Shown here: piece after piece, positions 1-11,976 of the stretch
Layout of the letters: each line of letters starts with the position of its first letter
How positions within the stretch are numbered: position 1 is the first letter of the stretch
Assembly (NCBI RefSeq): GCF_000003855.2
Contig: NW_003101680.1
Coordinates: 382,976 to 446,975, forward strand
Length of the DNA stretch: 64,000 bases
Origin: Blastomyces gilchristii SLH14081
Lineage: Eukaryota > Ascomycota > Eurotiomycetes > Onygenales > Ajellomycetaceae
Direction: 5' to 3'
The notes under the pieces: generated by a model
Database searches by the model: none
Told to the model about the DNA's origin: nothing
What the model saw: only the letters and a program-made list of their open reading frames with translations
Program-made: the position numbers and the translations under genes

Positions 1-299
1 TCTGATCATGATTGTATCCATTACATTAATCTCAAATTATATTATTTCAAATATTAAAGATCTCAGATTCACTTTTTAAATAAAAATCTAGTCTCAGATA
101 AAGAATATATTTAAATTTTTAGTCATATTTTTATTCTGATTTCATTGTTGAGAATAACACTAAATAAGATTATAAAATCATTTCTCACTTACATAATATT
201 ATAACATAGTACTCATTTGTTGAAAATTCAATAGAGAGTATTATTAAATATTATTACTTTTCTGAATATAGATTATAATTTATATCATTTTAATTATGA

Positions 300-450
300 A
301 AAAAATATAAAATATAAAAAAAAATAAAGAATAAAAAATAAAATAAAAATAAGAAAAAATCACAATGAAAAAAAAAAAAGAAAAAGAAAAAGAAAAAAAA
401 ATAAAAGAAAAATAAAAAAATAAAAAATAAAAATAAAAAAAAATCAAGAT
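300..450. repeat. A-rich low-complexity tract
   Basis: About 150 bases made almost only of A with scattered T and G, in AAAAATAAA and AAAGAAAAAG units. It is simple sequence, not coding. Confidence 0.85.
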
Positions 451-1540
451 TACAGAGCTGTAGTACTCTTAAAATATCTACTTCTCAGAGTTTTTATAAT
501 ATTTATTATCAACTGTGTATCTCTCACAGTGAGAATAACACAGCTGTAATAAGTTATTATCTTAATATTATCTAATAAATAATCAGTATATATCTGTATA
601 AATGTGAATAATTAGAAAATATACACTTAAAAAGTGTGATCAGAGTGAACTCTGCTATCACTTGAATAATATTAAGAATAGAATACTGAAATTGATGATT
701 TCTCTCATCAATTTCACAGACAAGATGTGTGAAGATAGTCTTAAGAAATATAAGATTTCTCAACTTCTGATAAAAACAGATCTCACAGAGAGACTCTATT
801 TTTATGATATCAGAGACTGAGTATTATTAAAAAGTATTACTTTCATGTAATATATATACACTTACTGCAGTGATTCATTCTCTGTATATATAACTGAGAG
901 TTGTAGCTTTCTTACACTGTATGACTCTCTCTAAGATTCTGCTGCTGATTTGCAACTCACATAGTCTCTCAGTTTAGTATACACTATATGTATATAGCTC
1001 TGCATGCTGAGACTGTATTAATCATTATAATCTGATATAATACTCACTTTTCACAGATTATATTTTGTTTGAAGAGAGAAGAGAAAGATACAACTATTAT
1101 TTTATTAAGAAAGAGATGAATAATTAGTATTATTAAATATAATTTAATTCATCTGTATTTAAAATTTGATTAGTCTATACTCTTCAATTTTAGAATTTCT
1201 AAGAGTGTTTTAATAGTTTTCATACCAGCTTGAACTTAGTGATGAGTTAAAGAAGAAGAGAAAAGAGAGAAGAAAGAAATAAGAATAACTTATCTTTATA
1301 ATATAAAAATAGAGAATTACTGCAATCATTCTCTCTAGTAATAAAGATCTGTTTTCTGCATGTATCTCTGATATTGATTATATAATAACTGTATACAAAG
1401 AATATTAATAGTGCATGTATTGAATGAAGATAATATTACTATATAACACTGTAGCTGTTTCTATACATCTCTGAAAGCTGTTAATAGTTTCTTTATCTCT
1501 TTATATTTAATAAGTTAATAATATATTCTGATGTACTCTC

Positions 1541-1628
1541 TCTTTCATCATCATCATCATTATCATTATTATTATTATTATCATTACTATCATCATCATC
1601 ATTATTATCATTACTATTATTATATCAT
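1541..1628. repeat. (CAT/TAT)n microsatellite
   Basis: A trinucleotide array of CAT, TAT and TAC units. In one frame it translates to a His/Tyr run that looks like a small protein but is only simple sequence. Confidence 0.9.
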
Positions 1629-3539
1629 TGCTAGCTGTCTTCTCTGTCTTCACTCTCTCTTAACACTTATTAAAATTAATTATGTCATCTCTCTTCAAAT
1701 ATTCTGCGGTCCTGCAGATCATCAAGATGTGTGAGTGCTATCACAGATTGAAGAGAGAGAAGAAGAAGATGTTTAAGTATGAGAAGACAGATTATAAGAT
1801 ATATTATAATACCTTGAAGAGACTCTGTAAGAGAGTAGAATGATAATGATTTTAAGTAACACTTCTGATAGATTTAGACTGAACTAAGTATAGAAATAAT
1901 ACAGATGACACTATCTATGAGAGATTGAAAAAGAAAACAGTGAAGAGTCTCATACAGTAGCAGTGAAATTAGAAGAAGTTCTGAGAATAATTTAAGACTA
2001 AGATGAAGAGAGAGAGAGAGAAGAAGAGTATTACTGTAAATAAGTAATAATAGAAGAAGATTAAGAAGATATTGAAGTAGAATATAAAGAAGTCAAAACT
2101 GATAAGTTTTTTATTAAGAGATAATAATTTTTAATAATACTTCTATTCTCTAATTGATTAGCAGAAGCTGATAGAGAAGAAGAGAATTAAGGTCTTATTC
2201 AGATCTTGAATATGCTTCATAATTCAGAATATTGAGAAGATAGCTCTACTCTCTGAGTATGTTAATCTGTATATCACTGAGATGAAATCTGAGACAGCAG
2301 ATTAGAAAATGTGAGATTTTGAGACACAGATTGATCTGGCTAAGAGAAAGCAGTGAGAACTCTTCTCTGAGAAGATAGTGAAGAGAGATTTTAAGATGAT
2401 TATCATCTCAGATGAGAAGGAGAAGAAGAAGAATAAGAATAAGAAATAAATTATGAAGAATGATAAGAAGAATAAGAAAGAGAAGAAAGATAATGAGTAG
2501 AAAAAGTTTTTTTCTTTTTATATTAGTTAGTTATAAGTTCATAACTATTAGTTAATAATTGAAATTAATTTTAAGTTTTTAAAAATTATTGTACAAGTTG
2601 TAATCAATTATCAATATCAGGAATAATATATATATATATATTCAACTATCATAATTCACAAATCACTATAATGTATAAGTATCAATATTCTTTCAATATT
2701 GATATTCATAATATTAATATATTTTTAATAATATTATTTAATAATATAATTTGATAATACTCTCTTTCACAATATTAATATATTTCAAGAAATATAATAG
2801 AGATTAATCAAGATTGTTTATTTACTTTTATATATTGATAATATTCAATCTGAGTTAGTACTAAAATTATAACTAAGCTAAGAAAGAAGATTATTTTCTC
2901 TTATATTAATTCTTCTTACACATATCAGTAATCAGTTATTAAAAATAAATTATTATCTTTCTTAAATTATTATTATATCTTCTGAATTCACTTCTTTTAC
3001 TTCTTTTACTTCTATTGAAGATTCATAAACTCTTCAAGAAATCACTGTGAATTACAAAGTCTATATTATTTATAATTTAACACAGAATACTCTCTTTTAA
3101 TCATGATAAATAATCACTTCATTCTTCATATCTGATTTCAGGTCATGAAATTTATGAAAAACTCAATACAAACACTGAGATGAACTAGGAAATAATTATT
3201 AATAGATTATATTACAGATTACTGAAGAGTTATCTCTCTACTATAATCACTGTAACTTTATTCAGAAATATTCATCATAAACTGATCATAACTCTGAAGA
3301 AATTTTCTGACATCTGAAGTTATCAGAATGCAGATAATAAAAGAAAAATAATCAGAAAATAACTACTGAGCTGATAAGTTACTCTATCAGATAATGATTT
3401 TTAATAATACTAGCTTTCTAATTTTAAGAAAACTATGTGAAAATAATTATATACTAGTACTCTGATTTCATAACTCTTATCTGATAACTTCTGTGAATAA
3501 TTATTTTATATATATATATCTCTGAATCTTTCTCTTCAA

Positions 3540-5450
3540 TCAATTGAAAATTCTGAATTCTGAACACTTCTTTAAATGCTTAATTTAAATCTTCATATTT
3601 CATATTAATTCTGTCTTCAGTTCAATCTTGAGATATACTATAAAGTTAATATATAATATCTAGAATCAGAGTTGAAGAATCATCAAAGAGTGTCTCTTAC
3701 AGTGAATGTATGAACTAGTATAAACAATCTTGTATTTATGAAAGTTATATATTATTACATTGATGAGAACTGAACTTATTAAGAGACATTAATTAAATTT
3801 AAATCATTGATTAATAGTTATATTGAGAATTATATAGCAGAGATATTAATAACTGTGATTAAAAATAACTATTAAGATATTAGTCTCAGTCTTCTTACAA
3901 TTATAACTGATAATACTGTGAATAATTATACTATGATAGAGAGCTTAGAGCAAAAATTGACTTTATATTTCTGAAATAATAAATAAGGTTATATTCTCTG
4001 CATTGCTCATGTGATTCAACTTGTGATACAAACACTGATAAAGAATCTTAATATTAAGATAAAGAATAATGAGATAACTGATTCTTGAGATGAGAATGAG
4101 ATGAAAGTAATTACTTAAGTAACTTTTATATTCACTTTATAAAAGATAATATTTTTTAATAACACTTTTTAATATTGTTTTTTAGTAATGCTTTTTAGTA
4201 ATATTACTGTTAATTTTGAATAGATTGACTAATAATTTAAATATCACAGATTTGAAACATTACTAATGTGATTTATATCTTCTCTAAATAATAATAACAA
4301 TTTCATAATATTCAATAAATAAATAAATCAGTCACATCACTGAATATGATACAGAATATTAGAATACAGTGAAGTTCAATATATAAGATAACTGTTCAGA
4401 CTCTTCAATTGTATCAGATAATTAATTATTAAGTGTATTACTCTGATTAAGAAAAGATTCAGACATTGAAACTTTCTGATATAAAGTGAACTCAGTTAAA
4501 ATATGTGATTAGTTTACTGTTTCAGTTTTATAAGATAATGAAGACAGTCTCAATCACTCATACATTAATACTGCAGTCAGTCTGATGAGTAGACTGGCCG
4601 CTGAGACTATGAATTTCATGTTTGATCCCATTTGATCTGATCTCATACATTTCTTGGCGTGAATCTCACTGAGACTAGTCATTAAAAAAACATGCAAAGT
4701 GACTATATATTAGATCTTAAAATAAAACCATGACTTGAAAAAAATGAGAAAGTGGTTTCATTTGATTTCATTTAGTTTCATTCTTGATATAAAGTTACTA
4801 TTTTTAGACATTTTAAGGTTTTTTTTAGACTATTTTTAATTTTTTAAAAAGTAACACTTTTTGGTAACACTTCAATGAGATTTAAAGTCATTTAAAGGAA
4901 TAAAAATAATTTAAATTGAGAAGTGGAAATCATGGTCTCATTTGGAAAATGTGACAAGAGTAGACAGTAAGTTTCACTGAGACAGTATGAGACTACTATC
5001 TAATGTTAAAACCATGTAATGGGATCAGTTGAATTGGTAATGAGACTATCAAAAAATCTGGTCCTGGTCTCAGACACGGTCACACGGTCAGTCTACTGAT
5101 GAGTGTATAACAGTTTATTTACTTATTTTAAGAAGCAGTTGAATCACTCAAAAAGAAATTCAGTCTGAGATAATGTTATAGTGCAGACTATTATTACTGT
5201 AAGGAATAAACTGGTATATTACTACAGTAAAACTGAACAATCTTTTACAGAGTACTATACTATAGCAGCTCTACTAGATTTCTTCTGTTAAGTTAATATC
5301 TACACTTCTCAAGATTGAATAGAGAAGAAATAAGACTTATATATTAAATTAATCTCAGACTACTACAATACTAACTATCAGAGATTTGAATGAGCAGATG
5401 TTAAAGATATAAAGATAGTGAAATATAATTCTCTAGTAAGTAATAATCTT
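3540..5450 (+). pseudogene. hAT-superfamily transposase relic, interrupted by a MITE
   Basis: The plus strand, read through stops, carries hallmarks of fungal hAT transposases. Near 3,895-3,960 there is an ITTDNxxNNxTM-like segment followed by LEQKL. Near 3,985-4,040 there is a C-I-A-HVIQLVIQ-like segment, corresponding to the RCFAHVINL block of the RNase H-fold core. Near 5,195-5,400 there is YY(T/A)AALLDF, the start of the hAT dimerisation region. An ALDxWTS/F-I-DEN-like region is weakly visible near 3,700-3,800. Nonsense codons and C-to-T/G-to-A style changes are everywhere, so it is dead. The 506-bp MITE at 4590-5095 splits it. The family call is from remembered motif patterns; the boundaries are approximate and I did not find its terminal repeats. 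Confidence 0.62.
4590..5095 (+). mobile_element. hAT-like MITE, copy 1 (506 bp)
   Basis: Terminal inverted repeats TAGACTGGCCG (left) and TAGACTGACCG (right, reverse strand) are flanked by a perfect 8-bp duplication, CTGATGAG, at 4582-4589 and 5096-5103. The duplication fits the hAT target consensus nTnnnnAn. No coding capacity is visible. A second copy of exactly the same length lies at 21143-21648. This copy keeps more G and C at its ends than copy 2. It is inserted in the hAT transposase relic. Confidence 0.85.
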
Positions 5451-6123
5451 TGATAATACTTCATATTATATAAAATTATAATACTAACTTTGAAATAGAA
5501 CTTGCATACATTGATTATAACTGAAAATCAGGCAAAATTACATGCTTGTAAAACTGAATTTGACTGCTATCTTTAAGATGATTCAATGAATTTACATGCT
5601 AAATCAATTCTAGAGTTATAAAAAATTGCTAAGAGTATATATTCAACTATTATACTGATAATGTATAATATTCTGATAATTTCATTAACAGAGATGAGAA
5701 TGAAGTGAAAGTTCAACTTAAGCTGAGATATTTATCACTATCACTGAGAACAATTATAAGAAGAAACAATCAAGAAACTTATAATTATAAAATATAAAAT
5801 TATCAGATAGTTTAATATCTCTGATTACAGTATATCAGAGAAGTGTAGTTTTCATGAGAAAGTGAAGAATAAACTTGTATAAGAATGTATTTAGTTATTT
5901 CATGAGTGTTATTAATAATTATTATCAAATTCTGATTATATAAGTAATCACTGAATGAACTGAATGAGACTGAATTTGATCTTCAGTCTCAGTCTCATTC
6001 TGATTTTGAAAGAATAATCATCTTTCACAGTTTATTCTGAGAAATTACTCTCATTTCACTGTTCTTGAATTAAATCTGGTCATTTTTCATACTGTTTCTC
6101 TCAGAAATGGTCTATTTTCAGAT
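5451..6123. other. AT-rich, unassigned
   Basis: I see no recognisable domain here. It lies between the hAT relic and a MITE-like terminus and has the same degenerate AT-rich character. It may contain the missing left part of the MITE-like copy ending at 6223. Confidence 0.5.
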
Positions 6124-6223
6124 TTTTTTAAGGCTTAGTTCTGGTGGGACTCACACTAAGAAATGTATGAAACCAGATCAAATGAGATCAAATGTGAAAT
6201 TCATGGTCTCAGCGGTCAGTCTA
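6124..6223 (-). mobile_element. Partial or diverged MITE-like terminus
   Basis: Read on the minus strand from 6223, the sequence begins TAGACTGACCGCTGAGACC and then follows the left end of the 506-bp MITE for roughly 80 bases before diverging. The matching opposite end was not found, so this is either a truncated copy or a different element sharing the same terminus. It abuts the Gypsy-family sequence that resumes at 6224. Confidence 0.6.
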
Positions 6224-7976
6224 GCTCAGACTGATAAACTTCTTCAGACTCTTACTGAAGCAGTATAATAAGAAGTATCTTAATTCTCTTCAGAATTATG
6301 TATAAAGACTGATATCTCAGAATGTTCAATTGATAATAATAATACTCTGTAATTTTATAAATAATGCTGAGTCTCTCACTCTGAATCTTTATACACTTGA
6401 ATAATATAAGAGATATATAACTTATATATAACTGAATATCTGAGTTATAAATAACTGTACTGAATAATCTCTCAAGAATTCTACTGATCTGAAATATTAA
6501 ATAGTATCAGATACTTCATCTGAAACTATAATTATTATTTCTTTATTATCTTATAAAAGAACTATAGAAAAGATCTATTAAAACTGCTTAATATCTCTGA
6601 TAGAATCTAATAAGATGTAATAATTAACTTTACTATTAATCTCTTTAAGAGTAAGAGTTATAAGAACATTCTGATTATTATTGACTAATTAAGTAAAGAT
6701 GTGATATTAGAATCTTATAATAAAATAGTTATTAAATAAGTTATTAAAGTCTTTCTACAAAGCTTATTCTATTAAATATATAAATTACTAAGATCTATAG
6801 TATTGAATTAAGACTGTTAATTTATAAGTACTCTCTGAACAAGAATCTATCAAGTTCTTAAAATTATACACTGTTTATTAACTGTCTATTACTTCAAGAT
6901 CAATAATATATCAGAATGAATAATTCAGATTATAAAGAATTATCTTTATAAGTTTTATAATTACTTATAAGATGATTGATATAATCTTCTTCTATATATA
7001 GAGATTACTATTAACAGTTAAGATACTGTCTTAATAGATATAAGCTTATTCTTTCTTATATACAGTTATTATATAAAAGTATTAAATCTTCTAGAAACTA
7101 TATATTTCACACTGAATCTCTGCAGTTCAATTCAGATCATTAATAATATAGTAATAAAGCTTTAAGATATCTGTAACTGAGTAGAGATCTTCATAACAAC
7201 TATAAGATAAGATTAAGAGAATTAAATTAATATTCACTGAGATTCTGTTAAATAATATAAGATAGAAGACTTAGTATAATTAAATCTTAAGAATATATAG
7301 ATTATATATTCATTTAATACACTAAATTATCATTATATCAAGTATAAAGTGATGAAAGTTTTAAATAGTTATAACTATTATCTTGATATATTATCAGGGA
7401 TTTATAATATCTTTTATACAAGCTTACTCTGTTATACTATCACTGATTCATTTTCTTCTTAACTGATTTTCAACTGACAGTTATCAGAAATTATAGAAGA
7501 AGATAATAAACTTAAATAAGAGATTAAAGATATTCTTAATAAGAGACTCTGTAGCTATAACTGATAATATCTTATAAAATAAATTAGCTATAATTATCTG
7601 ATCTGAACTTTAAGTTCTGTATTATCTGAGATCACAGCTCTTAACTAATGAGAACTACATATAATTAAAGAAGAGAGAGACTAATATAATAGACTGCATC
7701 TGATTATTATATAGACTATTTCATTATACTTCATAGATTCTGCTGAAAGCTCTGATTCTTAGTCATTCTCAATCACTGATTCTTAGCTGAAAAACTCATA
7801 AAATTTCTATTCTTCTGCTCTGAAGCTCTGCTATGTATATCACTGTATACATGTATAAATATTCACTCTGATTACTGATTCTCACACTTTCTCTTTCTTT
7901 TTCTTTTTTAATGTTTTTCACTTTATATTATAAGATCTATATATTATACTGATCTATTTAGTGTAGACTTCTTTCA
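6224..7976 (+). mobile_element. 5'-truncated Ty3/Gypsy relic, same family as the 8134-22220 element
   Basis: The plus strand retains a Gypsy integrase. Around 6,655-7,090 it reads as YxNILIIIDxLSKD, then LRSIVLN, then INS-DTVLIDISLFF, matching the fungal pattern of VDRLSKD, RSIVSDRG and GISPFF. Around 7,310-7,450 a C-terminal segment (KYKVMKVLNSYNYYL) closely parallels the minus-strand integrase C-terminus at 8672-8869. It ends in an LTR at 7685-7976. Gag, protease and reverse transcriptase are missing; the left end is cut at the MITE-like terminus. Many stops are present, so it is inactive. Confidence 0.8.
7685..7976 (+). repeat. 3' LTR of the truncated Gypsy relic
   Basis: It aligns to the reverse complement of the LTR at 8134-8470 over nearly its whole length, with mostly C-to-T/G-to-A differences, and is about 45 bp shorter. 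Its first bases (TATAATAGAC) correspond to TGTGACAGGC, with the terminal TG changed to TA. Confidence 0.78.
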
Positions 7977-8133
7977 CTGATAATAAGAGTATCATAGATC
8001 TTACAAAGATGACAGTTATTACAGTCTGAAGTAAGTATATTAACACATGTTTTCATTTTTTATATTAACAGTTGAATCAGAAAATCATTGATTTGAAATA
8101 TATTCTCACTACTTAGATGATAGTGAATGAACT

Positions 8134-8470
8134 TGTAAGAGGCCTATACCGAATAGATCGGTATAATATATAGGTCTTATATAACAAAGAGAAAAACGTT
8201 AGAGAAGAAAAAGAAAGAGAAAGTGTGAGAATCAGTGATTGAAGTGAATATTTATACATGTATGTGATAATGTACACAGTGAGGCTTCAGAGTGGAAGAA
8301 TCTATACGCGTTTGTAGCGGCTGAGAATCAGTGATTGAGAATGAAGCGGAGAATCTATACATATTCATAACAGTCAAGAATTGAAGTGTACACAATTGAG
8401 AATGAAGCAGTTGAAATCTGTGAAGTGTAACAGAATAGTCTATATGATTGATCAGGCACAGCCTGTCACA
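8134..8470 (-). repeat. LTR of outer Gypsy (3' LTR in element orientation)
   Basis: It begins TGTAAGAGG and ends CCTGTCACA, the classical TG...CA ends. It is a direct repeat of 21884-22220 with the same length, differing mainly by G-to-A and C-to-T changes concentrated in this copy. Confidence 0.93.
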
Positions 8471-8671
8471 TTAGTCTCTCTCTTTCAGAAGCAGTTCTCA
8501 TCAGTCAAGAACTGCTGTTTTGAATAATGTGAAACTCAGAGTTCAGGTCAGTTGATCATAGCTAACTCATTTCATGAGATATTATTGACTGTGACTGTGA
8601 GATCTCTTATTAAGAATATTCTCAATCTCTTACTCAAGCTCATTATGTTCTTCTATAATGTCTGATGACTG

Positions 8672-8869
8672 TCAGTCAGAAGTCAGTTGAGAAGAGAACA
8701 GATTGATGATAGTGCAGTGAAGCAAGCTTATATGAAAAATATTATGAATTTCTGATGATGTGTTAAGACAGTAGTTATAACTACTTAGAACTTCTATCAC
8801 TTTATACTTGATATAGTGATAGTTCAGTGTATAAGATGAACATGTAATCTGTATATTCTTAAGATTCAA
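8672..8869 (-). pseudogene. Gypsy integrase C-terminal fragment
   Basis: A short open stretch on the minus strand reads KYKVIEVLSSYNYCL, then IHNIFHISLLH. This matches the fungal Gypsy integrase C-terminal pattern in which a KV-PYAYRLDTP-like strand is followed by GIH(D/N)VFHVSLLRPA. It lies just upstream of the 3' LTR in element orientation, as expected. It is a remnant, not a host gene. Confidence 0.8.
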
Positions 8870-11433
8870 TTATACTAAGTCTTCTATCTTATATTATTCA
8901 GTGAGATCTTAGTGAATATTGATTTAATTCTCTTAATCTTGTTTCACAGTTGTTATGAAGACCTCTGCTCAGTCACAGATATCTTAAAGCTTTATTACTA
9001 TATTATCAGTGATCTGAATTGAACTGCAGAGATTCAGTGTGAACTGTGTGATCTCTAGAAGATTTAACATCTTCATATAATAACTGTGTATAGAAAAGAA
9101 TAAGCTTATATCTATTAAAATAGTATCTTATTCATTGATAGTGATCTCTGTATGTAGAAGCAGATCATGTCAATCATCTTATAAGTAATTGCAGAACTTA
9201 TAGAGATAATTCTTTACAGTCTGAATTATCTGTTCTGATACATTATCAGTCTCAGAGTGATAGACAGTTGACAGATAGTATATAATCTTGAGAACTTGAC
9301 AGATTCTTGTTTAGAGAGTGCTTATGAATTGATGACTCTGATCTGATACTATAGATCTCAGTAATTCATATATTCAATAGAATGAGCTCTGTAGAAAAGC
9401 TTCAGTGACTTGTTCAGTATTCATCTTATCACAAGATTTCAATATTACATCTTTGCTTAATTGATTCATAATGACTAGAATATTTCTATAACTCTTACTC
9501 TTAGAGAGATTAATAATGAAGTTAATTATCACATCTTATCAGATTCTATCAGAGATATTAAGTGATTTCAGCAGATCTTTTCTACAGTTCTTTTATAAGA
9601 TGATAAAAGAATAATAGTTGTAGTTTCAGACAAAGCATCTGATACTGTTTAATATCTCAGATCAGTAGAACTCTTAGAAGATCATTCTATACAGTTATTC
9701 ACAGCCTGAATAATCAGTTATATATAAATCATGCATCTCTTGCATTATTCAGATGTGTAAGAGTTCAAAGTGAGAGACTCAGTGTTATTCACAGAATTGT
9801 AGAGTGTTATTATTATCAATTAAATATTCTGAGATATTAATTCTTATATATAGTTCTGAGGAAAATCAGAGTGCTTCTTGACATACTGCTTTAGTGAGTA
9901 CTTGAAGAAGTTCATCAGTTTAAGCTGTTATATATCATAATTTATTCAGTGTAGATCTGAAGAATGTTCTGACTAATGAAGTATATATAGTGTCATAAGT
10001 AATCTCATTATAATTAACTAATATCTTCAGATTCAAGAGTTGATGTTCTCAATTCATTCAGTGTGTATCTGTCATATCAGACAGTATATCTTGTTCTCAT
10101 TGTAAGAGAGCATCTGTTATTGAGTTCTGACTGTCAGAGTAGTAGTGTATTGTAAAATGAAAGCAGGTTAGAAACTCTGATCATTATATCTGTTATTTGA
10201 TGAGTTTACAGATTATTATGAAGTACTTGAGATTCTTATAATCTATGATTATCTCAAATTCAGAGATACTTTGAAGTTCAGAGTCTCATTCTTCTAGATA
10301 GTGTATAATTATAAGAAGTTTCTTATCATAGATCTTATAATTGCATTCAGCAGAACTCAGTTTCTTAGACATGAAGACATATAATTATAGAATATCTTCA
10401 TCATTATATTACAATATTACTTCTTCTATTATATAGTCAGAGAAATCAGCTTTAACAACTGTTTCATAATCAGAGTTAAATATCATTAGTAGAGAAGTAT
10501 TAATAAATATCTTCTTTATTTATATAAATGCAGCTTCAGTGTCTGCTGATCACTGAAATACTGAGTTCTTCTTGATAAGTTCTGTAAGTGATCTTATAAT
10601 ATCTGAGAAGTTTTATATAAATCACTGATAGAAGTTAGTAAATCTGATGAAGCTTCATATATCTTTCACAGTATATGAAGCTTCTCATTCAAGAATGATG
10701 AAGACTTTCTCAGAATTCATTTGAATTCTCTTATCAGCTTCTATAATAAAACCTAGATATTTAATACTTTTGACTTCAAAATTACACTTGTTAATATCTA
10801 TTGATAGTTCTACTTCTTATAGTTATTGTAATATCTTCTGTACATGTTCTTAATATTCTTTCCTGAACTTATCAGTGAAGATGAGAATGTCATCAAGATA
10901 TACAGATACAAATTCATTAAGAAAATCTCAGAGTACTTAGTTAATATACTTCTAAAATGTACTGAGAGTGTTAGTCAGTCTGAAGAGAGTAACTATTTAT
11001 TCAAAGAGGCTATATTATGTTCAGAATGCTGTAAGTCACTCATCTTCTTCAGTGATACAGATCTTATAAAATACAGTGATAATATCTAGTTTTATAAATC
11101 ATTGAGCTTGTTCAATACAAGCTAGAGTTTCATTGATAAGAGATAAAGAATAACAGTTCTTCTTTATTAATCTGTTCAATTCTCAATAATTCACACAGAA
11201 CTAGAGTTCTTCATCTGATTTCTTTGCAAAGAGAATAGAAGCTGCAGTGAAAGAGTTACTAACATGTATAAATTCTTTATTTAACAGATCATTGAGTGTC
11301 TTTCAAAGAAGAAGAAGTTTATCTCAGAACATGTTATAAAGAGAGCCTCATAATGATTCAGAGTTCTTGCTATTCTTCTTTTTCAACTTGATACTGTGAT
11401 TCACTTCTGAACCTCATAAGAGAGGTAGGTTTG

Positions 11434-11976
11434 TGTCACGCTCCCGGCCGCGCCAAGGCCCCGTTGCGGTTCCACACGGCCCATCGCTTCCATGCGGATG
11501 ATTCCATCCATCCCGCAGGCTGTTTGAACCAGTTTCTAACCACTCTATGACATCATTCAGATATATCATAGAAAGATTCAATTGATAAATATAAGAACCC
11601 TGCTTCTATACAAGGTCAGCAGATTACTCTTTCTTAACAGTGAGACACCGCTGAGGTATTGCTCCAGCTATTCTCACTTATGAAATGAGAGAAGAGTATT
11701 CACTCATTGTGTATATACAATAGCTAGATGCTGGCTTCTTATCAAAGAAGTCAGTGATTCATTTTTCTTCTACTAGAATATATACAAGAGTTACTGTATT
11801 TCTCATACAATCTTCTTAGTATACTAAGTATTATATCTATGATATCCTCACAATAACTCTGTAGTCTACAAGCTCACTATTTAAGCAAGATAGTCAAGCT
11901 CACTTATATAACTTCTCAATAACTATCTTTATATAACACTGCTAACTAATCACTGCTTCAGTTCTGTTATATTACA
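11434..11976 (+). repeat. 5' LTR of inner Gypsy
   Basis: It starts TGTCACGCTC and ends ATATTACA. Its first ~95 bp are strikingly GC-rich with many CpG dinucleotides, unlike everything around them. The same stretch of the 3' LTR differs only by C-to-T and G-to-A changes over at least the first 60 bases. Confidence 0.95.

Larger units (their letters stand above)
1..3540. other. AT-rich, degenerate repeat DNA with no intact gene
   Basis: This stretch is almost entirely A/T with very few CpG, and every reading frame is closed every few dozen codons. About 1,740-2,510 on the plus strand still looks protein-derived: a purine-rich coding-like stretch reads as a Lys/Glu-rich, probably coiled-coil C-terminus interrupted by TAG/TGA codons, ending in a Lys/Asn run that could be a mutated acidic tail. 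I could not assign its family. The rest (1-1,740 and 2,510-3,540) shows no recognisable domain. Composition and stops match the RIP-mutated elements next to it, so I read it as older mutated repeats. The short frames here carry no known motif and are not called as genes. Confidence 0.7.

Noticed and set aside
1531..1734. Small open frame with His/Tyr runs
   Set aside because: It is the translation of a CAT/TAT microsatellite in AT-rich relic DNA.
10844..11089. Plus-strand frame of 81 codons
   Set aside because: It is the antisense of the outer Gypsy reverse transcriptase; the minus strand carries the recognisable motifs.
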